Of a stretch of DNA of 64,000 nucleotides, positions 1 through 9,058 are shown piece after piece. A model generated the notes under the pieces. It saw only the letters and a list, made by a program, of their open reading frames with translations, did not search any database and was not told the DNA's origin. This DNA is from Chryseobacterium tagetis. Lineage in GTDB: Bacteria; Bacteroidota; Bacteroidia; Flavobacteriales; Weeksellaceae. The stretch lies in contig NZ_JAERSE020000005.1 in the NCBI RefSeq assembly GCF_016735585.2, positions 310,001-374,000 of the forward strand. The letters run 5' to 3'. Numbering within the stretch: position 1 is the stretch's first letter; each line of letters opens with the position of its first letter. A program made the position numbers and the translations under genes.

Positions 1-1
1 G

Positions 2-736
2 ACAGGAGTAAAAAAACAGCTAATGATTTTGGTAGAGAAATTAATAGGGTTTTGTAGTCATAAGGTAGTAAATGTCAGCTATTCAATAGAAAATCTCGCA
101 ATTCAACTACAACTTAATGATGTTTCCAAAAATATTATTTTAGGAAAAGGAACATGTAACGGTATAAATGATAATATTTTCTATCCGAGACCCCGAACTG
201 AGTTTAAAGATAAAACAGTTGTAGGATTTGTTGGTCGTATGACAAAAGATAAAGGAATTACAGAATTAATAAATTCTCTTGATTATTTAAATGATTATGA
301 AGATTTTTTACTTTTGTTAATTGGTCCTTTTGATGAAAGAGATGTTTTAGATGATGATATTATCACTAAAATAAAAACACATCCTAAAATCAAATACCTT
401 GGAGAGGTTAAAAATACAGCATACTATTATAATCAAATGGATGTTTTTATCTTACCTTCTTATAGAGAAGGGTTTCCTACAGTTAATCTTGAAGCAGCGT
501 CTTCTTCTCTTCCGATAATTACAACAATGAGTACGGGTTGTGTTGATTCTATTATTGAAAATGAAACGGGGATTTTTACAGAAATAGATTCTGAAAGTAT
601 AGCTAAAGCGATTATATTTTATTTAGATAATAAAGAGGAAAGAATTAAACATGGCTTAAATGGAGTGAAATTTGTTACGGAAAATTTTTCGGAGAGTATA
701 ATTTATAATCAAATTGAAGACAAATTATTGCAATGA
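2..736 (+). CDS. Glycosyltransferase family 4, C-terminal part (5' truncated by window edge)
   Basis: The frame is open to the first base, so the gene begins outside the window and the visible ATG at 23 is probably internal. The visible part is a GT-B retaining transferase C-terminal domain. It has the segment GFVGRMTKDKGITELI that starts the nucleotide-sugar binding half, and the family motif PSYREGFPTVNLEAASSSLP with the donor-binding E-x7-E spacing. It should transfer a sugar from a nucleotide donor onto a lipid-linked glycan on the cytoplasmic side. It overlaps the next gene by four bases (ATGA), so the two are translationally coupled in one glycan operon. Donor and acceptor cannot be read from the sequence. 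Confidence 0.88.
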   Translation, partial: TGVKKQLMILVEKLIGFCSHKVVNVSYSIENLAIQLQLNDVSKNIILGKGTCNGINDNIFYPRPRTEFKDKTVVGFVGRMTKDKGITELINSLDYLNDYEDFLLLLIGPFDERDVLDDDIITKIKTHPKIKYLGEVKNTAYYYNQMDVFILPSYREGFPTVNLEAASSSLPIITTMSTGCVDSIIENETGIFTEIDSESIAKAIIFYLDNKEERIKHGLNGVKFVTENFSESIIYNQIEDKLLQ

Positions 737-1641
737 AAATAAATATATTTGGAACGACGGGTTTTATTGGTGAAAACCTTACGGATAAATTACATGAAAA
801 TTATAAAATTTCAGCTGTTTCTTTGCGTAATAATAATTGGAATAATGAATTAGTTGAAAGTGAAGTTTTTATCAACCTTGTAGGTAAAGCCCATGATCAT
901 AATAAAACTGCTACAGAAGCAGATTTCCATCACGTAAATGTAGATTTGACAAAAGATATTTTTAATGCTTTTATAGAGTCAGATGCAGCACTTTTCATTC
1001 ATGTAAGTTCTTTAGCAGCACTAGAAGAATTTGAGTCAACAAAACCACTCAATGAAGAAGATATCTGCAATCCAAATTCATGGTATGCTAAATCTAAAAG
1101 AGAAGCTGAGATTTGGTTGATGAATCAAAAGCTTCCTGAAAATAAAAAAATGATAGTTCTTAGACCACCCATGGTTCATGGAAAAGGTGATAAAGGGAAC
1201 TTGGTATTGCTTTATAAATTAATATCAAAGGGAATTCCCTATCCTCTAGCTTCATTTGAAAATAATAGATCATTTATTTCAATAGATAACTTTTGCTTTT
1301 TTATTGACGAGATTATTAAAAATAAAAACAAATTAGATAGCGGAATTTATCATATTTCAGATGATGAAATAGTTTCAAGTAAAGAAATTATTAAGATTAT
1401 TCAGAAGGTTGAAAATAAAAAAACGTTGAACGTAGGACTTCCAAAATTCTTTGTAAAAGGTTTAGCAAAAATAGGTGATATACTTCCAATTCCATTGAAT
1501 AGTATACGTCTGAAAAAAATGACTTCAGATCTTATGGTTTCCAATCAAAAAATAAAATCTGCCTTAGGAATTGAAAAACTTCCTTTATCAGCAGAAGAAG
1601 GTCTTATAAAAACCATTAAAAGCTTTACAAAAGAAAAGTAA
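733..1641 (+). CDS. NAD-dependent epimerase/dehydratase family protein (extended SDR)
   Basis: This is a 302-residue nucleotide-sugar modifying enzyme of the extended short-chain dehydrogenase family. The N-terminal Rossmann motif GTTGFIG (residues 7-13) binds NAD(P), and the catalytic Y-x-x-x-K is visible in NSWYAKSKREAE. The segment VLRPPMVHGKGDKGNL fits the substrate-binding half. It sits between a glycosyltransferase (ATGA overlap upstream) and a PglC-like sugar transferase. The common role in such positions is to make or epimerise a UDP-sugar, often UDP-GlcNAc or UDP-QuiNAc, for the lipid-linked glycan. The exact reaction (4-epimerase or 4-reductase) is not decided by the sequence. Confidence 0.85.
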   Translation: MKINIFGTTGFIGENLTDKLHENYKISAVSLRNNNWNNELVESEVFINLVGKAHDHNKTATEADFHHVNVDLTKDIFNAFIESDAALFIHVSSLAALEEFESTKPLNEEDICNPNSWYAKSKREAEIWLMNQKLPENKKMIVLRPPMVHGKGDKGNLVLLYKLISKGIPYPLASFENNRSFISIDNFCFFIDEIIKNKNKLDSGIYHISDDEIVSSKEIIKIIQKVENKKTLNVGLPKFFVKGLAKIGDILPIPLNSIRLKKMTSDLMVSNQKIKSALGIEKLPLSAEEGLIKTIKSFTKEK

Positions 1642-1674
1642 ATTTAAAAATTATCACACTCACACTTAAAAATT

Positions 1675-2226
1675 ATGATGCGCATATTCGATTTTTTATT
1701 TTCATTTTTTGGGCTTTTATTTCTTTGGCCAATTCTTGTAATTTTATATATAATAGGATTATTTGATACAGGTTCACCGATATTTGTGCAGGAGAGAGTA
1801 GGGCGCTATAAGAAGCCGTTCAAACTGATTAAATTCAGAACCATGCACGTAAATACTAAATCTGTAGCTACCCATCTTTCAAATCAGGCATCAGTCACAA
1901 AATTCGGAAGTTTTTTACGTAAATCTAAGTTGGATGAACTTCCACAATTGATTAACGTTTTAACGGGTGATATGAGTTTAGTTGGGCCAAGACCTAACTT
2001 ATTTAATCAAACCGAATTGATTGAAGAGAGAGACAAAAGAGGAGTTTATAATGTTGTGCCCGGAATTACAGGACTTTCACAGATTAACGAAATTGATATG
2101 TCAACTCCTGTAGAACTTGCGATTAAAGATGCAGAAATGATTCAAAACTTAACAGTTTCAGATTATTTTAAATACATTTTGGCTACCGTTAGTGGAAAAG
2201 GGCAGGGAGACAGAATTCAAAAATAA
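1675..2226 (+). CDS. Undecaprenyl-phosphate sugar phosphotransferase, PglC-like (small form)
   Basis: This 183-residue protein has the compact monotopic phosphoglycosyl transferase fold. It has a hydrophobic N-terminal re-entrant helix, then FVQERVGRYKKPFKLIKFRTM, the DELPQL motif and the conserved GPRP block. The family moves a sugar-1-phosphate from a UDP-sugar to undecaprenyl phosphate and so starts a glycan. Because it is the short PglC form rather than the long WcaJ form, a bacillosamine- or QuiNAc-type first sugar is plausible; the PglE-like aminotransferase next door supports this. It is one of three such transferases in the window (see 20038 and 33788). ATG at 1675 and at 1678 are both possible starts. 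Confidence 0.9.
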   Translation: MMRIFDFLFSFFGLLFLWPILVILYIIGLFDTGSPIFVQERVGRYKKPFKLIKFRTMHVNTKSVATHLSNQASVTKFGSFLRKSKLDELPQLINVLTGDMSLVGPRPNLFNQTELIEERDKRGVYNVVPGITGLSQINEIDMSTPVELAIKDAEMIQNLTVSDYFKYILATVSGKGQGDRIQK

Positions 2227-2276
2227 TTTTTTCATATTGTTTCAAATCAATTAAATTTACTTTTAAAGCAGTAGGA

Positions 2277-3410
2277 ATGCAAGATAAAATATGGCTTTCT
2301 TCACCTCATCTTTCAGGAAAAGAGCTTCTTTATATTCAAGAAGCCTTTGAAAAAAATTGGGTTACGTCAATTGGGGAAAATTTAGATGGATTTGAGCAAG
2401 ATTTAAAAGAATGCTTAAGTAATAATCATGAAGTAGTAGCGCTAAATTCGGCGACCTCTGCGATTCACTTGGCATTAGTAATGTTGAATGTGGGAAAACA
2501 TGATGAGGTCCTTACTTCTACATTTTCATTTGTTGCTTCAGCCAATCCTATCACTTATCGAGGAGCAACTCCTGTATTCATAGACTCGGAAAAAGAAACC
2601 TGGAATATGTGTCCGAAAGCTCTACTGGAAGCGATTGAAGACCGTATTCAGAAAGGGAGAAAACCGAAAGCGATCATTGTGGTGCATTTGTACGGAATGC
2701 CTGCAAAAATGGATGAGATTAATGAAATTGCAGCAAAATATGAAATTCCGGTCATTGAAGATGCGGCAGAAGCTTTAGGTTCAACCTATAAAAATAAGGC
2801 TTGCGGAACGTTGGGACGCTTTGGAATTCTTTCTTTTAACGGAAATAAAATTATTACGACTTCAGGAGGTGGTGCTTTAGTTTGCCCTACCAAAGAAGAC
2901 AAAAATAAAGCCATTTTTCTTTCTACTCAGGCAAGAGACAATGCACCTCACTATCAGCATTCACATATCGGATATAATTATCGTATGAGTAATATTATTG
3001 CGGGAATTGGTCGTGGGCAAATGGAAGTGTTGCCCAACAGAGTTAATGCCCGTAGAAAAATGCATGAGTTTTATGTAGAACTTTTTAGTGAGATAAATGG
3101 TGTTGAAGTATTTTCAGAATCGACATCTGATTATTATTCCAATCATTGGTTGTCTGCTATTACCATTGATACTTCAATAACAGGAAAAAGCCGTGAAGAA
3201 CTTCGTTTGGAGTTTTTGGAAAATAATATAGAATCTCGTCCGTTATGGAAACCGATGCATTTACAACCCATTTTTGCAGATGCTCCTTACTATGGTGAAA
3301 AAGTGGCGGAAGAATTATTTGATAAAGGGCTATGTTTGCCTTCAGGATCTAATTTGTCTGATAATGACCGCGAAAGGATTGCGAAAGTAATAAAGAATTT
3401 TTTCAGCTAA
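2277..3410 (+). CDS. DegT/DnrJ/EryC1/StrS family sugar aminotransferase (PglE-like)
   Basis: This 377-residue pyridoxal-phosphate enzyme is full length for the family. It carries the EDAAEALGSTY segment and the cofactor lysine in FNGNKIITTSGGGAL. The opening WLSSPHLSGKELLYIQEAF is typical of aminotransferases that act on UDP-4-keto sugars. It should form a 4-amino sugar for the glycan started by the upstream PglC-like enzyme, as in bacillosamine-type pathways. No PglD-type acetyltransferase or PglF-type dehydratase is seen beside it, so any such genes lie elsewhere or outside the window. A strong terminator follows at 3432, ending the operon. Confidence 0.9.
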   Translation: MQDKIWLSSPHLSGKELLYIQEAFEKNWVTSIGENLDGFEQDLKECLSNNHEVVALNSATSAIHLALVMLNVGKHDEVLTSTFSFVASANPITYRGATPVFIDSEKETWNMCPKALLEAIEDRIQKGRKPKAIIVVHLYGMPAKMDEINEIAAKYEIPVIEDAAEALGSTYKNKACGTLGRFGILSFNGNKIITTSGGGALVCPTKEDKNKAIFLSTQARDNAPHYQHSHIGYNYRMSNIIAGIGRGQMEVLPNRVNARRKMHEFYVELFSEINGVEVFSESTSDYYSNHWLSAITIDTSITGKSREELRLEFLENNIESRPLWKPMHLQPIFADAPYYGEKVAEELFDKGLCLPSGSNLSDNDRERIAKVIKNFFS

Positions 3411-3431
3411 AAAATCTTTCGACTAAATAAT

Positions 3432-3465
3432 AAAAAATCTGTAGAACCCTGCAGATTTTTTTATT
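3432..3465 (+). terminator. Intrinsic terminator after the aminotransferase gene
   Basis: A 13-bp stem with one G-T pair (3432-3444 with 3449-3461), a four-base loop and a T-rich 3' arm. It closes the first glycan operon. Nothing else stands out in 3466-3640 apart from AT-rich sequence. Confidence 0.85.
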
Positions 3466-3640
3466 GTAAAAAATAATTTAGAATGGAAAGTAGTTATATT
3501 TTACTTGTTATACTATTTTCTAATTCCTTATTTTTATCGAATATTAAGAAACTGTTTAGAGATAGCTAAAGATGGGACTTCATAGAATTTTTTTAATATT
3601 TTCTTTAGTGAATTTTAATCTTTTACATTTTTTTAATAGA

Positions 3641-3648
3641 TAATTTTG
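3641..3648 (+). promoter_or_regulatory. Bacteroidota -7 promoter box before the hybrid kinase
   Basis: TAATTTTG matches the TAnnTTTG consensus and lies 36 bases before the ATG at 3685, after a long gap and a terminator. A -33 element is not clear. Confidence 0.5.
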
Positions 3649-3684
3649 ATCCTCAGATTTAATATAAATACAATTTAATACTGT

Positions 3685-6600
3685 ATGAATAAATACCCCG
3701 TTCCTGGCGATGAAGCAGAGAGACTAGAAAGACTTAAGATCTATGATCTTTTAAATCTCGGAAAAGATCCTGATTTGGATGTATTTGCAGAGGCCGCATG
3801 CCTTATTGCCGATTGTCCGGCTTCATTGATTGCTATGATGGAACTCGAAACGCAGACGATTCAGAGTTGTGTTGGGATGTCCTTAGATTTTGTGGCCCGT
3901 AAAGATACAGTCTGCCAGTATACTATCATGAATAGGGAGGTATTGGTGATTAATGATACTCTTCTCGATGATCGTTCATCTTCCAATCCTCTGATTATAC
4001 AGGGAGGAATTCGTTTTTATGTCGGAGTTCCGTTGATTGATGATATGGGGTTTATATTGGGAACTATATGCGTTATAGATTACCAACCCAAAACACTTTC
4101 TGAGCATCAAATACATTCTTTAAAGAAGCTTGGTGAAGCTGTCACAAAAATATTAATAAGCAAAAGGAAAAATATTCAGGCAGAATATTTTTCTGAAACC
4201 TTTGCGATTACCAACAATATTATTTGTGTTTTGGATAATGGATTTAAACTGAAAAATGTGAATCCTGCATTCGAAAATGTCTTTCAGCTCAATAAGAATG
4301 AAGCTATTGAAAAAGATTTTATAAGCCTTCTGGGGAAAAATAATGAGAAGCTGAGAGAAATATTCAGAGAACTACCTGCCACCGAACATGGTTTGGATTA
4401 TACCACATATACTCCTATTGCGGGTGCAGAAGATATAGTAATCGAATGGCAGCTAAAACAGAATATTGGTAAAACAGAGATTTTCTGCTTTGGAAGAAAT
4501 ATTACTCAGGAAAGACAAGAGCGACAGAAATTAGAAAGTTCAGAACGTAGATTCAGGAACTTTTTTGAGAATGCCATCGGATTGATGAGCATGCACGACA
4601 TGGACGGAAATATCTTGTCGGTCAATGAAAAGGGACGCGAAGCATTAAAATATACTAAGGAAGAAGCCGCTTCTTTAAATCTGAAAGATTTAGTACCTGT
4701 AGACCATAAAGGGCTATTGAATCAATACTTAGAACGTATTGCTGCCAATAAAGAAGATTCCGGAATGATGATTCTTCAGGCAAAAGACGGGGAGAAGATC
4801 TATTGGATGTATCATAATATGGTAGAAACTGATGAAACAGGTGCTTCGTATGTTGTAAGTACAGCTTTGAATATGACGGAACGTATACAGCTGGAAAAAG
4901 ATCTGATCAATACAAAAAAAATACTGGAACAAACCAGCTCCGTTGCTCAGGTAGGAGGATGGGAAATGAATCTTAAATCCCGTACAATATTCTGGTCAGA
5001 ATCAACAAAGGATATTCATAATGTTGATAAAAGTTTTGTTCCTGACTTTGATACCTCAATTGGATTTTATGAAGAGGAAAGTGAAAAGAAAATACGTTTC
5101 TTATTGAACAGAGCAATAGAAGAAGGAATTTCCTATGATGAAGAATTACAGCTTAAAAGAGCAGACGGAAGCATTATCTGGGTAAGAGTAAAAGGAATTC
5201 CCGAATTTGAAGGAGACGATTGTGTGAGAGTTTTCGGAATTATTCAGAATATTGATGAGGCTAAAAAAACATATCTGGAATTGGCCCGAAAAGAAGCGAT
5301 GCTTCAGTCTTTTGTTAACAATGTGCCCGCTGCAGTAGCTATGTTTGATAAAGAGCTGAATCATGTTTCAGTAAGCAAAAGATGGAAAGATGAATTTCAC
5401 CAGGATGCTCATGATATCATTGGAAAAAATTTATTTGAAATTTATCCTAATGTGTCGGAAGAAAGAAAGCAGATTTATAAAGATGCATTACAGGGCATTC
5501 CGTACAAAAATGAAAACCAGACATTTGAAATCGCCGGTTTTGATGAACCACAGCATTTCAATTGGGAAGTAATTCCTTGGAATATGATTGATGGCGAAAC
5601 AGGAGGAGTGATTATTTTCACACAAAATATTACAAATTCGGTAAAAACTAATGAAGAACTCAAAAAAGCGAAACAGCTTGCAGATTTAGCCAGTAAAGCA
5701 AAATCTGAGTTTTTGGCGAATATGAGCCATGAGATTCGTACCCCGTTAAACGGAGTAATAGGATTTTCAGATCTTTTGCTAAAAACTCCATTGAATGATT
5801 TGCAGGTTCAGTATCTGAATTATATAAATGAATCTGGAAACAGCTTATTGAATATTATCAATGATATTCTTGATTTCTCCAAAATAGAATCTGGTAAACT
5901 GGAACTCTTTATAGATAAATACAACATCTATGATCTGGCCAATCAGGTAGTAAATGTTGTGTTGTACCAAGCGCAAAGAAAAGACCTGGAATTGCTACTA
6001 AATATTGAGCAGGGATTACCGAGAACGTTGTGGCTGGACGAATCCAGAATCAAGCAGGTATTGATCAATTTGCTTGGAAATGCAGTGAAGTTTACAGGAC
6101 AGGGAGAAATTGAGCTTAAAATTGAAAAACTGAAAAATGATGAGAAAAAGGTTACCCTTCGCTTTTCTGTAAGAGATACTGGAATTGGGATTCCTGTGGA
6201 AAAACAACAGCGTATTTTCGATGCCTTTACTCAGGAAGACAGTTCGGTGAGCAAAAAATACGGAGGTACAGGTCTCGGATTGACCATTTCCAACAATATC
6301 CTGAAATATATGGGAAGCAACCTTTCATTGACCAGTGAGATAGGGAAAGGATCCGTATTTTTCTTTGATCTTGAAGTTCCTTATGAAATAGAAGATCTTG
6401 ATGATATTTCAGACTTGGATATAGAGCGTGTACTTATTGTGGATGATAATGAAAACAACAGAATGATCCTGAAGTATATGCTTGAATATAAAAATATAAA
6501 ATCGGAACTGGCCGCAAACGGTTTGGAAGCCATTCAGCTGTTGATGCAGGGGGAACGATTTGATGTGATTCTGATGGATTATCATATGCCGATTTTATCA

Positions 6601-7602
6601 GGCCTTGAAACCATAGATAAAATAAAAGAGCTGTTTAAAAAACAAGGGGAAATGACGCCGCTTATTGTGCTTCATACCTCTTCGGAAGAACATGAAGTGA
6701 TCTCCTCTTTCCGTCAGGATGAAAAATCATACTGTCTGCTGAAGCCTATTAAATCAGACGAATTGTATACAACTTTAAGCAGGGCAATTCAATATACTAA
6801 AAAAGAGATTGAGGTTCCGGTGGCTAAGCCAAATACCGATCAGGTGGTATTTATGCAGCCTCTCAAAGTATTATTAGCAGACGATAATCCTGTGAATATG
6901 GCCCTTAATCAAAGAATGATGAGTTCACTTACCCCTAATGCTAAACTGGTAGAGGTCGTAAACGGACAGGAAGCTTTAGATCAATGTAAGAAAGAACAGT
7001 TTGATATTGTTTTAATGGATGTTCAGATGCCTGTAATGGACGGGATTGAATCTACAAAACATATCCGTCTGTTGCCAAACTATGCCAATGTTCCTATTAT
7101 TGGGGTGACTGCGGGAAGCGTTACAGGAGAAAAAGAAAAATGTATAGATTCAGGAATGACAGATTTTCTTCCTAAACCACTCAGACAAAATGACCTTCTT
7201 AATATGCTTAAAAAATATTTGGCACATGAAGATGGCGTAGAAGAAAAACCAAAAGAAGAAGTACCGGTTGAAGAATATCTGAATATGGATATGCTGAATG
7301 AGCAGATCGGTGATGATGAAGGGTTTAAAACATTCTTCTTAAATCTGGTTATTCAGGAGCTTGGTCAGTCTTCAGGAAAACTAAAGCAAATTGTGCAAGA
7401 AAGAGATCTGGAAGCGGCAAAGGCATTTTTACATAAATTGAAAGGAACTTCGGGGACAGCCGGATTATTTAAATTGTCAAAAGTAGCGGCAGATTGGGAA
7501 AAAAATATAGATCACAATTCTGATTACGAAAAAATGGAAGTGGCTATAAAAAAGGAAATTACAATAGGAGAAAATTTAATACATAAACTAATAAATCAAT
7601 AA
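3685..7602 (+). CDS. Hybrid sensor histidine kinase with GAF, PAS, two receiver domains and HPt
   Basis: The 1305-residue protein appears soluble, with no clear membrane span. Order of parts: an N-terminal GAF domain (about 10-160) and four PAS/PAC-like segments (about 165-660). Then come a HisKA domain with phospho-accepting His682 in NMSHEIRTPLNG, a HATPase domain with DTGIGIP and GTGLGL, two receiver domains and a C-terminal HPt. Receiver Asp965 lies in LMDYHMP, receiver Asp1112 in LMDVQMP, and HPt His1250 in FLHKLKGTSG. A full internal phosphorelay ending in HPt implies transfer to a separate response regulator, and one starts 19 bases downstream. The likely output is control of the polysaccharide synthase operon that follows. 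The signal is unknown; GAF and PAS suggest a cytoplasmic ligand or redox cue. Confidence 0.93.
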   Translation: MNKYPVPGDEAERLERLKIYDLLNLGKDPDLDVFAEAACLIADCPASLIAMMELETQTIQSCVGMSLDFVARKDTVCQYTIMNREVLVINDTLLDDRSSSNPLIIQGGIRFYVGVPLIDDMGFILGTICVIDYQPKTLSEHQIHSLKKLGEAVTKILISKRKNIQAEYFSETFAITNNIICVLDNGFKLKNVNPAFENVFQLNKNEAIEKDFISLLGKNNEKLREIFRELPATEHGLDYTTYTPIAGAEDIVIEWQLKQNIGKTEIFCFGRNITQERQERQKLESSERRFRNFFENAIGLMSMHDMDGNILSVNEKGREALKYTKEEAASLNLKDLVPVDHKGLLNQYLERIAANKEDSGMMILQAKDGEKIYWMYHNMVETDETGASYVVSTALNMTERIQLEKDLINTKKILEQTSSVAQVGGWEMNLKSRTIFWSESTKDIHNVDKSFVPDFDTSIGFYEEESEKKIRFLLNRAIEEGISYDEELQLKRADGSIIWVRVKGIPEFEGDDCVRVFGIIQNIDEAKKTYLELARKEAMLQSFVNNVPAAVAMFDKELNHVSVSKRWKDEFHQDAHDIIGKNLFEIYPNVSEERKQIYKDALQGIPYKNENQTFEIAGFDEPQHFNWEVIPWNMIDGETGGVIIFTQNITNSVKTNEELKKAKQLADLASKAKSEFLANMSHEIRTPLNGVIGFSDLLLKTPLNDLQVQYLNYINESGNSLLNIINDILDFSKIESGKLELFIDKYNIYDLANQVVNVVLYQAQRKDLELLLNIEQGLPRTLWLDESRIKQVLINLLGNAVKFTGQGEIELKIEKLKNDEKKVTLRFSVRDTGIGIPVEKQQRIFDAFTQEDSSVSKKYGGTGLGLTISNNILKYMGSNLSLTSEIGKGSVFFFDLEVPYEIEDLDDISDLDIERVLIVDDNENNRMILKYMLEYKNIKSELAANGLEAIQLLMQGERFDVILMDYHMPILSGLETIDKIKELFKKQGEMTPLIVLHTSSEEHEVISSFRQDEKSYCLLKPIKSDELYTTLSRAIQYTKKEIEVPVAKPNTDQVVFMQPLKVLLADDNPVNMALNQRMMSSLTPNAKLVEVVNGQEALDQCKKEQFDIVLMDVQMPVMDGIESTKHIRLLPNYANVPIIGVTAGSVTGEKEKCIDSGMTDFLPKPLRQNDLLNMLKKYLAHEDGVEEKPKEEVPVEEYLNMDMLNEQIGDDEGFKTFFLNLVIQELGQSSGKLKQIVQERDLEAAKAFLHKLKGTSGTAGLFKLSKVAADWEKNIDHNSDYEKMEVAIKKEITIGENLIHKLINQ

Positions 7603-7621
7603 AAACTAAAAAATAATAAGT

Positions 7622-7978
7622 ATGCTAATCTTGATTGCTGAGGATGATGAGTTGATATTAAAAACAATAGAACACAAACTCTTAAAAGAAGGGTACGAAG
7701 TAATTGTTACCCGCAATGGTAAAGATGCTATCGATACCATTAAAGAGACAGAAATCGACCTTATTATCACAGACATTATGATGCCTTTTGCTTCAGGTAC
7801 AGAGATACTTGCTGCAATACGGTCATTTGGTAAAAAAATACCGGTGATCATGCTTTCCAGTTTAGGACAGGAAGAAGTGGTATTGGAAGCTTTTGATTTA
7901 GGGGCTTCAGATTTTATGGTAAAACCTTTTAGCCCCAACGAATTAATATTACGAATCAAAAGACTTACTGCCAAATAA
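7622..7978 (+). CDS. Single-domain response regulator (CheY-like)
   Basis: This 118-residue protein is only a receiver domain. It has acidic pocket residues Asp8 and Asp9, phospho-acceptor Asp51 in ITDIMMP, a Ser79-Ser80 switch position and Lys101 in MVKPFSP. It lacks a DNA-binding output domain, so it should act through protein contacts. It follows the HPt-bearing kinase by 19 bases and precedes a HEAT-repeat membrane protein by 12 bases. The simplest reading is that phosphate passes from the kinase HPt to this protein, which then gates the adjacent HEAT/glycosyltransferase machinery after translation. That link is inferred from gene order. Confidence 0.92.
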   Translation: MLILIAEDDELILKTIEHKLLKEGYEVIVTRNGKDAIDTIKETEIDLIITDIMMPFASGTEILAAIRSFGKKIPVIMLSSLGQEEVVLEAFDLGASDFMVKPFSPNELILRIKRLTAK

Positions 7979-7990
7979 AAAATAGCCATC

Positions 7991-9058
7991 ATGTTTTTAT
8001 ATGTTTCGGTACATGAGTTATTTCTCACTTTTTTAGGAATATTAATATTAGTATTGTTACTGATTATAGTAGTTCTCTCATACAGTTTCTACCAGTACAA
8101 AACCCTGACCCATATCCATAAATGGTCTGAAATGATCGACGAAAAAGTTTCAGAAGCCATTGTATATGGTCCGGAAGAACAAAAAGAGGACGAGATCTTT
8201 AATACCTATTCCAAGGAATCCTCATTCAGAAACCTATTTCTGGAAAGACTGGTGGCTTCCGAGAAAAAATTTTCGGGAGGAGCGCAGGATGAGATCAAGA
8301 AAATTTTTACAGATTATAACCTTCAAAAAGAAGCCTTAAAAAAATTAGGACAAAAAAAGCCCCATCTTATTGCAGAAGGAATACAGGAGCTTACCGCAAT
8401 GAAAGTGGAAACGGCTGTTTCTAAAATTGCCCCTTTCCTTTCCCATCCTTCAGCTCAAGTGTATCAGGAAGCACAGTATGCAATGGTGGTATTTAAAGGA
8501 TTTCAGGGACTGCATTTTCTCAATGATTTTGCCTACATTATATCAGACTGGCAGCAGCTTCGTTTACTTCGGTCTATCAATTTAGATCCGGATCAGTGCC
8601 AGCAGGTGGTGAATGTCTGGTTAGACAGTCAGAACACTTCGGTGATTATTTTTGCATTGCGATTGCTGAGAAAATTTCAGATGTTGGCCTTTTATGACAA
8701 GGCGAGAGCTTTGCTAATTCATCCGTCAGTAGATGTTCGTATCGAAACGGTAAAAGCATTGCAGGCATTGGAAAATACTTCTACCATTACAGAATTCAAA
8801 GAAAGCTATGAAGAACAGCCTTTAGAAGTACAGATAGAAATACTGAAGGCGATGAAATTGTCTCATGACCCTCGTTGTGCCGATTTTTATAAAGAAAAAC
8901 TGAACGGGACCAATCTTCCGGGAGTAAAAATTGCTGCTGCCGAAGCACTTCTTGCCTTAGGATACCATGATTATCTGCTTGAGATTATAGAAAATGATGC
9001 CTCATGTCCGCAGTTGGTTCAGATCATTAAACACGCTTTACAGGAAAAAATATGTTAG
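7991..9058 (+). CDS. Membrane-anchored HEAT-repeat protein
   Basis: The 355-residue protein has one N-terminal membrane span (about residues 10-33, FLGILILVLLLIIVVLSYSF). The rest is an alpha-helical cytoplasmic domain with HEAT-like repeats. Repeat hallmarks are visible in LSHPSAQVYQEAQYAMV, HPSVDVRIETVKALQAL and LPGVKIAAAEALLALG. HEAT repeats bind other proteins. The gene sits between a lone receiver domain and a GT2 synthase and overlaps the latter by seven bases. An adaptor linking the regulator to the inner-membrane synthase fits well, but this is inference. ATG at 7991 directly precedes the hydrophobic segment. Confidence 0.82.
   Translation: MFLYVSVHELFLTFLGILILVLLLIIVVLSYSFYQYKTLTHIHKWSEMIDEKVSEAIVYGPEEQKEDEIFNTYSKESSFRNLFLERLVASEKKFSGGAQDEIKKIFTDYNLQKEALKKLGQKKPHLIAEGIQELTAMKVETAVSKIAPFLSHPSAQVYQEAQYAMVVFKGFQGLHFLNDFAYIISDWQQLRLLRSINLDPDQCQQVVNVWLDSQNTSVIIFALRLLRKFQMLAFYDKARALLIHPSVDVRIETVKALQALENTSTITEFKESYEEQPLEVQIEILKAMKLSHDPRCADFYKEKLNGTNLPGVKIAAAEALLALGYHDYLLEIIENDASCPQLVQIIKHALQEKIC

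Noticed and set aside
7606..8028. Minus-strand open frame of 140 codons
   Set aside because: It is the antisense shadow of the response regulator and the start of the HEAT gene, without recognisable features.
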